64,000 bases of DNA from contig NZ_KQ948027.1 of NCBI RefSeq assembly GCF_001513965.1, positions 172,523 to 236,522 of the forward strand, written 5' to 3'. The DNA is from Streptomyces cellostaticus. Its GTDB lineage: Bacteria; Actinomycetota; Actinomycetes; Streptomycetales; Streptomycetaceae. This document shows positions 8,341 through 17,830 of this stretch, piece after piece (within the stretch, counting starts at the first letter, position 1; each line of letters begins with the position of its first letter). The translations under genes were made by a program, and so were the position numbers. The notes under the pieces are model-generated. The model did not search any database. It was not told the origin of the DNA and saw only the letters and a program-made list of their open reading frames with translations.

Positions 8341-9276
8341 TTACCGGGTCTGCTGCGCCGGCACCCCACGAGAGATGGGCTCGTCCTCGGCCGGCGAGCC
8401 CGCGGCAGCGACCGCCGCACCGGTGAGCGTCGCCAGCATCTCGCGCACATTGGTGAGCTGCGCGTTGATCGAGTCACGACGGTTGGTCAGCGCAGCGAGC
8501 TCGCGCTCGGATTCCGAGCGGATGCGGTCGGCCTTGGCGTTGGCGTCGGCCACGATGTCCTCGGCCTGGCGCTGGGCCGTCTCCACCGTCTGGCGGGCGC
8601 GGCGCTCGGCGTCCGTGCGCAGCTTCTCCGCCTCCAGGCGCAGCTGCTCGGCGCGGTGCTCGATCTCGGCCAGGCGCTTCTCGGCCTTCTGCTGACGCGA
8701 GGCCAGGTCGCGCTCGGACTGCTCGCGGCGCTTGGCCAGGTTCGTCTCGAAGTCGGCGGCGGCCTGCGCGGCCTTGGCGCGGGTCTCCTCGAAGAGGGCG
8801 TCCGCCTCCTCGCGCTTGGACTGCGCGTCCTTCTGTGCCTCGGAGCGCAGCTGGGCGGCGTCGCTCTTGGCCTTCTCGACGATCCGGACGCCCTCGTCCT
8901 CGGCCTTGGCCTTGCGCTCCGCAGCGAACGATTCTGCGTCGTTGCGCACCTGCTGGGCCGCCGACTCGGCCAGCTCGCGGTGCTGCTCGGCCGCGCGCCG
9001 GGCCTCTTCGCGCAGATCCTTGGCCTCTTCTTCGGCGAGGCGCAGGATCTTCTCGACACGCGCACCGAGACCGGCGTACGACGGCTCGGCGTCGGTGACC
9101 TGGGCCTGGGCGTTCTGCGTCTCTAGGTGGAGCTCCTCGATGCGCTTTTCCAGAGCGGTGATGCGGGCGAGAGCGCTGTCACGGTCGGAGACGAGCTTGG
9201 AGATCCGTTCGTCCACCTGAGCGCGGTCGTATCCACGCCGCACAAGCTCGAAGCCGTAGGGGGAAGTGTCGCTCAT
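8341..9276 (-). CDS. filP: FilP, coiled-coil cytoskeletal filament protein
   Basis: The 311-residue protein starts MSDTSPYGFELVRRGYDRAQV, a short globular, DivIVA-like head. It continues as an almost unbroken coiled coil rich in Ala, Glu, Arg and Gln (KAKSDAAQLRSEAQKDAQ and similar) to a short flexible C-terminus. In S. coelicolor FilP forms filaments below the hyphal tip, interacts with DivIVA and Scy, and gives mechanical stiffness. Length, head sequence and position next to scy all agree. The start has AGGAA 7 nt upstream. A 180-nt gap and its own terminator suggest a transcription unit distinct from scy. Confidence 0.93.
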   Translation of the reverse strand: MSDTSPYGFELVRRGYDRAQVDERISKLVSDRDSALARITALEKRIEELHLETQNAQAQVTDAEPSYAGLGARVEKILRLAEEEAKDLREEARRAAEQHRELAESAAQQVRNDAESFAAERKAKAEDEGVRIVEKAKSDAAQLRSEAQKDAQSKREEADALFEETRAKAAQAAADFETNLAKRREQSERDLASRQQKAEKRLAEIEHRAEQLRLEAEKLRTDAERRARQTVETAQRQAEDIVADANAKADRIRSESERELAALTNRRDSINAQLTNVREMLATLTGAAVAAAGSPAEDEPISRGVPAQQTR

Positions 9277-9459
9277 GGGGTTCCTGTCGAATGAGACCGG
9301 TGAGGTGATAGGTGGAATCCTAGGGGCCGAAGCGGTGTGTCATCGAGCGGATACGTGTTTGATCTGGAGAATGACACCTCTTTTGAGTGGCTGACCGCCG
9401 GACGGCTTGCCAAAGACTCGGGCAAAGCCCCCAGAAGACACCGGAAACCGCTTCGCCCG

Positions 9460-12400
9460 CTAGCCGTCTGACGACTTGCCACCCGATCGGGGTGCACCCA
9501 CCGTGGCGCCCGCCTTGACTCCGCCGTCCTTGGACGACGGGGCCTCGAAGGACTCCAACGCTTCCAGGACGTCCTGGACACGGGAGATCTCGGCGTTGAT
9601 GTCCTCGCGCCGGCGCACCAGGATCTCCAGTTCGCGCTTGCCCTCCTCGACCGTGCGCCGGGCCTCGCGGATCGCCTCGGCCTTCAGCTCCTCGGCCTCC
9701 CTGACCAGCGTGGCCTTCTTCAGCTCGGCCTCCTTGAGCAGCCCCTCCGCCTTCTTGACGGCGGCAATGCGGACCTTGCCCGCCTCGGAGTTGGCGTCCG
9801 ACACCAGCTCCTTGGCCTTCGCCTCCGCCTTGGCCAGCTGCTCCTCGGCGGCCCGGATGAGCGCGTCGCAGCGGTCGCCGGTGGATTTCATCGTCTCGGC
9901 GGCCTCGCGGCGGGCCCGCTCGTGCAGCTCCTCGATCTCGGTCGTGATGCGGTCACGCAGCTCCTCCGCGCGCTCCCTTATGGCGGTCGCGTCCCGGCGG
10001 GCGCCGACCAGCAGTTCGTCCGCGTCGGTCCGGGCCTTCTCCACCAGCGAGTTGCCCTCGACGGTCGACTCGGAGACGATCCGCTCGGCCTCGCTGCGGG
10101 CCGCACCCACCATCGTGTCGGCCTGCGACTCCGCGTCCGCGGTGGTCTTCAGCGCCTGCTGCTGGGCCTCGGTGAGCAGCTTGTCCGCCTCGGCCGTGGT
10201 CTCCGTGATGAGCGTGTCGACTTGCTCGGCCGCCTCCGAACGCCGCTTATTGGCGTCCTTGCGGGCCTCGTCCAGGGTCCGCTCGGCCTCCTCGCGCGCG
10301 GAGTTGACGAGCCGCTCGGCCTCCGCCTGCGCATCCGCCCTGGTCTGCTCGGCCTCGGCGCGCAGCCGCTCGGCGTGCTGCTGGGCGGAGCCGACCGTCT
10401 CGGCGGCCTCGGCGCGCAGCCGCTCGGCCTCGCCGGTGGCGTCCGAGATGAGCTGCTCGGCGCCCGCGCGCGCCTCGGCCCGGACCCGGTCGGCCTCGGC
10501 GACGGTCTCCGACTGGAGCCGCTCCGCCTCGGCCAGCGCCTCCGTACGGACCCGCTCGGCCTCCGCGACCGTCTCGTTCTGCAGCCGCTCGGCCTCGCTC
10601 CGGGCCTCGGTGATGAGCGTGTCCGCCTGGGTCGCCGCGTCCGAGCGGATGCGGTTGGCGTCCTCGCGGGCGTCCGCCCGGGTGCGCGCCGCGGCCTGGT
10701 CGGCCTCGGCCAGCGCGTCCGACGCCTCCGTGCGGACCCGCTGGGCGTACTCGGCCGTGTCCGTGCGCAGCCGCTCGGACTCCGCGATCGCGTCGGCGAC
10801 CGTACGCTCGGCGAGCGCCTTGGCGGCCTCGGACTCCTCGTTGGACTCCCGCCGGATCCGCGCGGCGTCCTCGCTCGCCCGCTCCCGCTCGGAGTAGGCG
10901 TCGGCGCGGACCCGGTCCGCCTCCTCCTCGGCCTCCCTGCGGGCACGGTCCGCCGCGTGCTCGGCGGCCGAGCGCAGCCCGGTGATCTCCTCCTGCGCCT
11001 GCTCGTGCAGCCCGGCGACCGAGTCCCGTACCTGCTGGGCGTGGAGCTCGGCGGCGGACACCATCTCGGTGGCGCGCCGGTCGGCCTCCTCGACCAGCCG
11101 GACCGCCTCCGCCTGCGCGTCCTCGACCCGCTTGCGCGCCGAGGCCAGCAGCTCCTCGCTCTGCTCGCGGGCCCGCTCGCGCTCCTGGTCGGCCTCGGCC
11201 CGCGCGGCACCGAGGAGTTCCTCGGCCTCGCGGCGGCGCCGGGCCGCCTCCTCCTGGGCGGCGGCCAGCGTCTCGGAGGCCTCGGCGCCGAGCCGCTCGG
11301 CGGCGGCCTGCGCCTCGGCGCGTACCCGGTCGGCGGTGTCCTGGGCCTCCGCCTTGAGCCGCTCGGCCTCGGCCGCGGCCTCCGAACGCAGCCGTACGGC
11401 GAGAGCCTCGCCCTCGGCCCGCGAGGCGGACGCGTCCGACGCGGCCTCCGTGCGCAGCCGGTCGGCCTCGTCCTCGGCCTGCTGCTGGAGCGTACGGATC
11501 CGCTCGGCGGCCTCGGCGCGCTGCCGCTCGGTCTCCTCGGCGGCCTCCCGGCGGATCCGGGCCGCCTCCTCGCGGGCGTCGGCGAGCGCCTGCTCGGCCG
11601 CGGCCAGCCGCTCCTGGGCCTCGGTCTGCAGCCGGGTCAGGTCCTCGGCGGCCTCGGCACGACGCGCCTCGACCGCCCGCTCGGACTCCTCGCGCAGCTC
11701 GCGCGCGGCCTGTTCGGCGTCCGACTTGAGCGCCTCGGCCTGCTCGGCGGCCTCCGCGCGGTGCCGCTCGGCCTCCTTGCGGGTGCGCTCCAGGGTCTCC
11801 TCGGCCTGCCGGCGCAGCGTGGTGGCCCGCTCGATGGCCTCGGTGCGAACCTTCTCGCTGTCCGTCGTCGCGGTCTTGCGCAGCTCGTCGGCGTCCGCCT
11901 TGGCCTTGGCCAGCAGCTCCTCGGCGGACTTGGCCGCCTCCTCGATCTGCGAGACCGCCTCGCGGCGGGCCTCGGCCCGGATCGACTCGCCCTCGGCGAC
12001 CGCGTCGGCGCGCAGCTGCTCGGCCTCGCCGCGCAGCCGGCGGGCCTCCTCCTGCAGCTCGACCGTCTTGGCGCGGTACTCCTTGGTGTCGTCCTTCGCC
12101 GCGCCCTTGAGCTGCTCGGCGATGTCGTGCGCCTCGGCGCGCAGCCGGTCCGCCTCGGCCTCGGCCTCCGTGCGGATCCGCTCGGCCTCCTCGGCGGCGG
12201 CCTTGGTGGTCTTCTTGGCGTCCTCGGACGCCTTGTTGAGGACGTCCTCGGCGGTCCTGGCCGCCTTCGACAGCTGGGTCGCCGTCTCCTCGGCGGTGGC
12301 GCTGCGGGCGTTCTCGGAGGCCTCCGCGACGATCTTCTCGGCCTCGGCGCGCGCGTCGGCGACCAGCTGCTCGGCCTCGGACTTGGTGTTCTCGGCCTCC

Positions 12401-13371
12401 TTGGTGGCCTCTTCGACCAGCCGGGCGACCTGCTCCTTGGCCGTGCGGGTACGGGTCTCGTTGGCGGCCTCGGCGCTCGACAGCGCCTTGGCGGCGGCCT
12501 GCTGGGCCTCGGTGACCAGCTTCTCGGCCTCGGACTGCGCCTTGCGCAGCGCCTCCTCGGCCTGCGTCATGCGCTCCTCGGCGGCCCGGCTCAGCTCGGC
12601 CGACTGGCGGCGGGCGGCATCCGACTCCGAGGCGGTGCTGGTGCGCAGCTGCTCGGCGTGGTCGGTGGCCTCCTGGGCCTGGGTGGAGGCGGCGTTCAGC
12701 AGCCGCTCGGCGTCCGTGCGGGCGCGGCGCAGGATCTGCTCGGCCTCCGCGCGGGCCGCCTCGGCGTCGCTCTGCAGCCGCTCCCGGGCCTGCCGGGTCA
12801 GCCGCTCGGCCTCCGTGCGGGCGGTGGTCATGGCCTGCTCGGCCTCGGCGCGGGACTCGTCGAGGAGCCTGCGGGCCTGCGACTCGGTGCGGGCGCGCAG
12901 CTGCTCGGCCCACGCCACGTTCTCGTTGACGTGCGACTCGACGGTCTGCCGACGCTCGGCCAGCTCCTGGTCCAGCTGCTGGCGGCGGGTGACCGCCTCC
13001 TGGTGCAGCTCGGCCTGGAGCCGGGCGGCCTGCTCGGCGTGCTCCTGGAGGATGCGCTGGGTCTGCGCGCGAGCCTCCGCGGCCATCCGCTCCGCGTCCT
13101 GGCGCAGCTGGTCGGCCTGGATCTGGGCATTGCGCAGCAACTGCTCGGCCTGATAGCCGATGTCACCGCCGTCGTAGGCGGGCCGGGTCATCAGGGTGCG
13201 GCGCGCCTCGTGCAGCTTGGCGCGCAGCACCTCGACCTGGTAGCCGAGATCCTCGGCGTGCTGGATCGCCTTTTCCCGCTCGGTCTTCAGCCGCTTCATC
13301 TCGGCCTCGAACCGAGAGAGGTGGTCGACGTCAGCCGCCGGCTCTCGCTCCTGGCTCTCGTAGCCCCGCAC
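9460..13371 (-). CDS. scy: Scy, giant coiled-coil polarity scaffold
   Basis: The ~1303-residue protein starts VRGYESQEREPAADVDHLSRFEAEM and is nearly all coiled coil of the AEAERLRAEA type, with few prolines. Scy organises tip-organising centres in Streptomyces, recruits DivIVA and FilP, and controls hyphal branching. The family is known for a 51-residue coiled-coil repeat instead of plain heptads; the near-periodic Ala/Glu/Arg blocks fit this. I prefer the GTG at 13371 (GGGA upstream, conserved head); an ATG at 13425 would add 18 residues. The skewed codon content makes long spurious ORFs on the other strand. Confidence 0.92.
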   Translation of the reverse strand: MRGYESQEREPAADVDHLSRFEAEMKRLKTEREKAIQHAEDLGYQVEVLRAKLHEARRTLMTRPAYDGGDIGYQAEQLLRNAQIQADQLRQDAERMAAEARAQTQRILQEHAEQAARLQAELHQEAVTRRQQLDQELAERRQTVESHVNENVAWAEQLRARTESQARRLLDESRAEAEQAMTTARTEAERLTRQARERLQSDAEAARAEAEQILRRARTDAERLLNAASTQAQEATDHAEQLRTSTASESDAARRQSAELSRAAEERMTQAEEALRKAQSEAEKLVTEAQQAAAKALSSAEAANETRTRTAKEQVARLVEEATKEAENTKSEAEQLVADARAEAEKIVAEASENARSATAEETATQLSKAARTAEDVLNKASEDAKKTTKAAAEEAERIRTEAEAEADRLRAEAHDIAEQLKGAAKDDTKEYRAKTVELQEEARRLRGEAEQLRADAVAEGESIRAEARREAVSQIEEAAKSAEELLAKAKADADELRKTATTDSEKVRTEAIERATTLRRQAEETLERTRKEAERHRAEAAEQAEALKSDAEQAARELREESERAVEARRAEAAEDLTRLQTEAQERLAAAEQALADAREEAARIRREAAEETERQRAEAAERIRTLQQQAEDEADRLRTEAASDASASRAEGEALAVRLRSEAAAEAERLKAEAQDTADRVRAEAQAAAERLGAEASETLAAAQEEAARRRREAEELLGAARAEADQERERAREQSEELLASARKRVEDAQAEAVRLVEEADRRATEMVSAAELHAQQVRDSVAGLHEQAQEEITGLRSAAEHAADRARREAEEEADRVRADAYSERERASEDAARIRRESNEESEAAKALAERTVADAIAESERLRTDTAEYAQRVRTEASDALAEADQAAARTRADAREDANRIRSDAATQADTLITEARSEAERLQNETVAEAERVRTEALAEAERLQSETVAEADRVRAEARAGAEQLISDATGEAERLRAEAAETVGSAQQHAERLRAEAEQTRADAQAEAERLVNSAREEAERTLDEARKDANKRRSEAAEQVDTLITETTAEADKLLTEAQQQALKTTADAESQADTMVGAARSEAERIVSESTVEGNSLVEKARTDADELLVGARRDATAIRERAEELRDRITTEIEELHERARREAAETMKSTGDRCDALIRAAEEQLAKAEAKAKELVSDANSEAGKVRIAAVKKAEGLLKEAELKKATLVREAEELKAEAIREARRTVEEGKRELEILVRRREDINAEISRVQDVLEALESFEAPSSKDGGVKAGATVGAPRSGGKSSDG

Positions 13372-13580
13372 TGCGCGGTCCCATCCGTCCCCTGGTCGCA
13401 ACCTTCTCCAACGAGCTCCGTCCATCCGCCGAACGGGGCCCCCGGGGAATGGTGTCAGATCAACGGTGGAGCACGGGCTGCTGCCCCGACGCTCGTCCCC
13501 CGAAACCCGGACCCCGGCATGCGGCCACCCGGCCTTGCGAGGGCGACCGCCCCCACCCTACCGGCCCTTATGTACGGGGG

Positions 13581-14021
13581 TCAGTGCTCGGGCGACTCAA
13601 CAGGGGCCGAAGTGACCAGTTCTGTCAGGACGCCATGGCAGTCCTTCGGGTGCAGGAAGGTGATCCGCGACCCCATGGAACCGATCCGTGGCTCCTCGTA
13701 CAGAACGCGTACGCCCTTGCCGCGGATCTCCTCGGAGTCCCCGTCCACATCCGCCGTACCGAAGGCGATGTGGTGGACGCCCTCCCCGTTCTTCGCCAGC
13801 CACTTGCCGACCGCGGAGTCCTCCCGGGTCGGCTCCAGCAGCTGGAGGTAGGAGGCGCCGCCGTCGGACGTCTCGTTGATCTTGAGCATGGCCTCGCGCA
13901 CGCCCTGCTCCTCGTTGACCTCGGTGTGGAACACCTCGAAGCCGTACGTGGCCCGGTAGAACTCGATGGTCGCGTCCAGGTCGCGGCAGGCGATCCCGAT
14001 GTGGTCGATTCGCGTCAGCAT
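13581..14021 (-). CDS. mce: Methylmalonyl-CoA epimerase
   Basis: The 146-residue glyoxalase/VOC-fold protein interconverts (R)- and (S)-methylmalonyl-CoA between propionyl-CoA carboxylase and the B12 mutase. The paired beta-alpha-beta modules show as LTRIDHIGIACRDLDATIEFY and EGVHHIAFGTADVDG. Metal ligands are expected from His7, the GVHHIAF histidine and the Glu of GVLTELV. It is divergent from the thiolase, sharing a 148-bp promoter gap, and lies beside meaB, which protects the mutase it feeds. Confidence 0.93.
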   Translation of the reverse strand: MLTRIDHIGIACRDLDATIEFYRATYGFEVFHTEVNEEQGVREAMLKINETSDGGASYLQLLEPTREDSAVGKWLAKNGEGVHHIAFGTADVDGDSEEIRGKGVRVLYEEPRIGSMGSRITFLHPKDCHGVLTELVTSAPVESPEH

Positions 14022-14095
14022 GGATTCAGTGCAGCGCTCCGGAGGTGGTTACGCAACGTGCGCGCGATCACACCGAAGGGCCGATGACGGGCGAA

Positions 14096-14109
14096 GTACT
14101 GCTCAGTAC
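14096..14109. promoter_or_regulatory. Candidate operator in the mce/thiolase divergent promoter
   Basis: GTACTGCTCAGTAC is a perfect 6-bp inverted repeat with a 2-nt spacer, midway between the two divergent starts (14021 and 14170). No dedicated regulator is adjacent. Confidence 0.35.
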
Positions 14110-14169
14110 ATTCGAAGTAAACCCTCGTTCACTCCTCGGCTGTGCAGGCCGGTAAGGGGATCGCAGCTC

Positions 14170-15369
14170 ATGCCTTCTGGAACGACCAGCTCGGTGATCG
14201 TCGCGGGCGCGCGCACGCCCATGGGACGACTTCTGGGCTCCCTCAAGTCCTTCTCCGGCGCCGACCTGGGCGGCTTCGCGATCAAGGCCGCCCTCGACCG
14301 TGCGGGAATCGGCGGCGACCAGGTGCAGTACGTGATCATGGGCCAGGTGCTCCAGGCAGGGGCGGGGCAGATCCCGGCCCGCCAGGCCGCGGTCAAGGCC
14401 GGCATCCCGATGAGCGTCCCGGCGCTCACCGTCAACAAGGTGTGTCTGTCCGGCCTGGACGCGATCGCGCTGGCCGACCAGTTGATCCGCGCCGGCGAGT
14501 TCGACATCGTCGTCGCCGGCGGCCAGGAGTCCATGACCAACGCCCCCCACCTGCTGCCGAAGTCCCGCGAGGGCTTCAAGTACGGGGCGGTCGAGATGCT
14601 CGACGCCATGGCCTACGACGGCCTGACCGACTCCTTCGAGGGCATCGCCATGGGCGAGTCCACGGAGAAGCACAACACCCGCCTCGGCATCCAGCGCCCC
14701 GAGCAGGACGAGATCGCCGCCCTGTCCCACCAGCGCGCCGCCGCCGCGCAGAAGAACGGCATCTTCGAGGCCGAGATCACCCCGATCGAGATCCCGCAGC
14801 GCAAGGGCGAGCCCGTCGTCTTCAGCAAGGACGAGGGCATCCGCGGCGACACCACCGTGGAGTCGCTGGGCAAGCTGCGCCCGGCCTTCACCAAGGACGG
14901 CACGATCACCGCCGGCACCTCCTCGCAGATCTCGGACGGTGCGGCGGCCGTGGTCGTGATGAGCAAGGCCAAGGCCGAGGAGCTGGGCCTGGAGTGGCTC
15001 GCCGAGATCGGCGCGCACGGCAACGTGGCCGGGCCGGACAACTCCCTGCAGTCGCAGCCGTCCAACGCGATCCGGCACGCCCTCAAGAAGGAGGGCCTGG
15101 AGGCTGCCGACCTCGACCTCATCGAGATCAACGAGGCCTTCGCCGCGGTTGCCGTGCAGTCAATGAAGGACCTCGGCGTATCCACGGAAAAGGTGAACGT
15201 CAACGGTGGCGCCATCGCCCTGGGTCACCCGATCGGTATGTCCGGCGCCCGTCTCGTGCTCCACTTGGCGCTGGAGCTCAAGCGCCGGGGCGGCGGTGTC
15301 GGCGCGGCCGCGCTGTGCGGTGGCGGCGGCCAGGGTGACGCGCTCATCGTCCGGGTACCGAAGGCCTGA
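14170..15369 (+). CDS. Acetyl-CoA C-acetyltransferase (thiolase)
   Basis: The 399-residue thiolase has the acylated cysteine in NKVCLSGLDA (Cys92), the active-site His353 in ALGHPIGMSGAR and Cys383 in ALCGGGGQGD. This is the complete biosynthetic/degradative thiolase triad. It condenses two acetyl-CoA to acetoacetyl-CoA or does the reverse, linking acetyl-CoA to butyryl-CoA and polyketide precursor pools. The ATG at 14170 follows AAGGGGA; the upstream open frame is not conserved sequence. meaB starts 38 nt after the stop, so the two are likely co-transcribed. Confidence 0.92.
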   Translation: MPSGTTSSVIVAGARTPMGRLLGSLKSFSGADLGGFAIKAALDRAGIGGDQVQYVIMGQVLQAGAGQIPARQAAVKAGIPMSVPALTVNKVCLSGLDAIALADQLIRAGEFDIVVAGGQESMTNAPHLLPKSREGFKYGAVEMLDAMAYDGLTDSFEGIAMGESTEKHNTRLGIQRPEQDEIAALSHQRAAAAQKNGIFEAEITPIEIPQRKGEPVVFSKDEGIRGDTTVESLGKLRPAFTKDGTITAGTSSQISDGAAAVVVMSKAKAEELGLEWLAEIGAHGNVAGPDNSLQSQPSNAIRHALKKEGLEAADLDLIEINEAFAAVAVQSMKDLGVSTEKVNVNGGAIALGHPIGMSGARLVLHLALELKRRGGGVGAAALCGGGGQGDALIVRVPKA

Positions 15370-15407
15370 GTTCTCCCGTACGTCTGTGAAATGAACGGAG
15401 CTGTTTG

Positions 15408-16364
15408 ATGCAGGACGTCTCCTCTCTGGTGGCCCAGGCGAGGGAAGGCCGGCCGCGGGCCGTCGCCCGGCTGATCTCCCTGGTGGAGGGGGCGTCCCCA
15501 CAGCTCAGGGAGGTCATGGCGGCGCTGGCCCCGCTGACCGGCAACGCCTACGTGGTCGGCCTGACCGGCTCGCCCGGCGTCGGCAAGTCCACCTCCACCT
15601 CCGCCCTCGTCACGGCCTACCGCAAACAGGGCAAGCGGGTCGGCGTCCTGGCCGTCGACCCGTCCTCGCCGTTCTCCGGCGGCGCCCTGCTCGGCGACCG
15701 GGTCCGCATGTCGGACCACGCCTCCGACCCCGGCGTCTACATCCGCTCCATGGCCACGCGCGGCCACCTCGGCGGCCTGGCCTGGTCCGCGCCCCAGGCG
15801 ATCCGCGTCCTGGACGCGGCGGGCTGCGACGTGATCCTGGTCGAGACGGTCGGCGTCGGCCAGTCGGAGGTGGAGATCGCCTCCCAGGCCGACACGTCGG
15901 TGGTCCTCCTGGCCCCGGGCATGGGCGACGGCATCCAGGCGGCGAAGGCCGGAATCCTGGAGATCGGCGACGTGTACGTCGTCAACAAGGCGGACCGGGA
16001 CGGAGCCGACGCCACCGCCCGCGAGCTGAACCACATGCTGGGCTTCGGAGAGGCCCGCGGCCCCGGGGACTGGCGTCCGCCCATCGTCAAGACGGTCGCG
16101 GCCCGCGCCGAGGGCATCGACGAGGTCGTCGAAGCCCTGGAGAAACACCGCGCGTGGATGGAGGAGCACGGCGTCCTCGCCGAGCGCCGTCTGGCCCGCG
16201 CCTCCCGCGAGGTGGAGACCATCGCGGTCACGGCCCTGCGCGAACGCATCGGCGACCTGCACGGCGACCGCCACCTCGGCGCACTCGCGGAACGCATCGT
16301 GGCGGGCGAACTGGACCCCTACCAGGCCGCGGACGAGCTGGTGGCGGGGCTGACCGAGAGCTGA
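15408..16364 (+). CDS. meaB: MeaB-type G-protein chaperone of B12 acyl-CoA mutase
   Basis: The 318-residue P-loop GTPase of the MeaB/ArgK family has GSPGVGKST (residues 54-62), the VDPSSPFSGGALLGDRVRM switch region, ETVGVGQSE and NKAD for guanine specificity. It gates cofactor loading and protects adenosylcobalamin-dependent mutases from inactivation. ATG 15408 has ACGGAG upstream; the TTG one codon earlier is disregarded. The neighbours mce and icmA belong to the same chemistry. The partner could be methylmalonyl-CoA mutase, which is outside this window, or IcmA. Confidence 0.92.
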   Translation: MQDVSSLVAQAREGRPRAVARLISLVEGASPQLREVMAALAPLTGNAYVVGLTGSPGVGKSTSTSALVTAYRKQGKRVGVLAVDPSSPFSGGALLGDRVRMSDHASDPGVYIRSMATRGHLGGLAWSAPQAIRVLDAAGCDVILVETVGVGQSEVEIASQADTSVVLLAPGMGDGIQAAKAGILEIGDVYVVNKADRDGADATARELNHMLGFGEARGPGDWRPPIVKTVAARAEGIDEVVEALEKHRAWMEEHGVLAERRLARASREVETIAVTALRERIGDLHGDRHLGALAERIVAGELDPYQAADELVAGLTES

Positions 16365-16541
16365 TCCGGCCGTGCCGGAAAACTCCGTGGTCAACCCCGG
16401 CCGCCCCCTGCTAGCTTGATCCGCATGTTCCTCTCCTTGGCATAGAGCGCACACCCGCGCCCGCGTACGCAGCCGACGCACGCCCGTCGGCCGACGCGGC
16501 GCTCCGGTGTCCCCTCTTCGTGCCTTCAGGTGAGGAACTCG

Positions 16542-17771
16542 ATGATGTCCGCGCCCACTTCGCCGCGCGCTGCCCTGCCCACGCGGCCCTCGTACGCCGC
16601 CGTCCTGCGCGTCCCGCACGCGCGCCGCACCTTCGCCGCCGCGCTGACGGCACGCCTGTCCTACGGGACGGTCTCGCTCGCGGTGATGCTGTCCGTCACC
16701 CGGGCCACCGGGTCCTACGCCGTCTCCGGGGCCGTGATGTCCCTGTTCGGCGCCACGACGGTCTTCCTGATGCCCCTGCGGGCGTCCTTCATCGACCGGT
16801 ACGGCCCGCGCCGTGCCCTGCTCCCCATGGCGGGGCTCTACGGCACCCTGCTGTGCGCCCTGGCCGCCCTGACCTGGCGACCCGGGGCACCGGCGGCGGC
16901 CATCGCCACGGCGGCGGCCCTCGCGGGCGCCTGCGCGCCCCCGCTGGGCCCCACCATGCGCGCCCTGTGGTCCGAACTGGTCGCTGACCGGCGCCTGTTG
17001 TCGCGCGCCTACAGCCTGGACGGCGTCGCCGAGGAACTGCTGTACGTCTCCGGTCCGGCCCTGATCGGCGTGCTCGTGGGCTTCGCGCCGCTGGCCTCGG
17101 GCATCCTGCTCAGCGCGCTGCTGATCGTCTCCGGTACGGGTGCCTTCGTCACCTCGCCGGCGATGCCCGGCCCGCGCCCCGTGCCTCGCAGGGAGAAGCG
17201 CTCCGGTGTCCGTGGCCTCCTGCCCCCGGTCGCCGTCGCCGCGGGCGTCGGTCTGGCCCTCAGCGGCATCGACCTGCTGGTGCTCGCCTTCGTCGCCGAG
17301 CGCTCCTACGACGCGGCGCTGGTGCCGTGGGTCCTGGGCGCGCTCTCGGCGGGCAGCGCGGTGGGCGGCCTGGCCAACGGGGCGATCGACTGGCGCCGGC
17401 CCGCCCGCGTACGGCTGGCCGGGTTCGCGGCGGGTCTCGGCCTGGTGATCGCCGCGGCGGGCCTCGCCCCCGGCCTGTGGACGCTCACGGCGGCCATGGC
17501 CTGCGCGGGAGCGTTCATCGCCCCGGCGCTGACGACGGCGTACCTGCTGGCCGACGAGACGGCGCCGCAGGACTCCCGCACCCAGGCCGGAGCCTGGGTG
17601 AACGCCGCGGTCAACGCGGGCGGTTCGACCGGCGCCCTCGCCACGGGTCTGCTGATCGGCCGACTACCGCTGGGAGTGTGCTTCCTGCTGGCGGGTGGGA
17701 CCGCACTCGCAGCGGCCGCAGCTGCGGGCAGTCGTGCCGCTGGGACCGCACTCGCAGCGGCACCCCGTTAA
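16542..17771 (+). CDS. MFS transporter
   Basis: The ~409-residue protein has about 12 hydrophobic helices and an RYGPRRALLPMAGL loop after helix 2, as in the major facilitator superfamily. ATG codons at 16542 and 16545 both sit behind GAGGA; I use the first. The preceding 177-bp gap contains no other clear gene. A 21-nt direct repeat (17696-17716 and 17741-17761) duplicates a GTALAA segment near the C-terminus and may be strain-variable. Substrate unknown; a drug or metabolite exporter is plausible. Confidence 0.82.
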   Translation: MMSAPTSPRAALPTRPSYAAVLRVPHARRTFAAALTARLSYGTVSLAVMLSVTRATGSYAVSGAVMSLFGATTVFLMPLRASFIDRYGPRRALLPMAGLYGTLLCALAALTWRPGAPAAAIATAAALAGACAPPLGPTMRALWSELVADRRLLSRAYSLDGVAEELLYVSGPALIGVLVGFAPLASGILLSALLIVSGTGAFVTSPAMPGPRPVPRREKRSGVRGLLPPVAVAAGVGLALSGIDLLVLAFVAERSYDAALVPWVLGALSAGSAVGGLANGAIDWRRPARVRLAGFAAGLGLVIAAAGLAPGLWTLTAAMACAGAFIAPALTTAYLLADETAPQDSRTQAGAWVNAAVNAGGSTGALATGLLIGRLPLGVCFLLAGGTALAAAAAAGSRAAGTALAAAPR

Positions 17772-17830
17772 CGCCGGGCTGCGCGACCCACCCCCGCCCA
17801 GCTGCGACTCCCTGAGGTTCTCAGCGAGCC

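Noticed and set aside
9922..13851. 1309-residue ORF on the strand opposite scy, plus several other long overlapping ORFs there
   Set aside because: It is antisense to the Scy coiled coil and made of Leu/Gly/Arg runs forced by the repetitive Ala/Glu codons; no family features.
16425..16445. Six-codon ORF MFLSLA in front of the MFS gene
   Set aside because: No ribosome site, no regulatory codon pattern such as Cys or Leu runs, and nothing to tell it from chance.
15225..16619. 464-residue minus-strand ORF across meaB
   Set aside because: It is antisense to meaB and the thiolase end, with no domain features.
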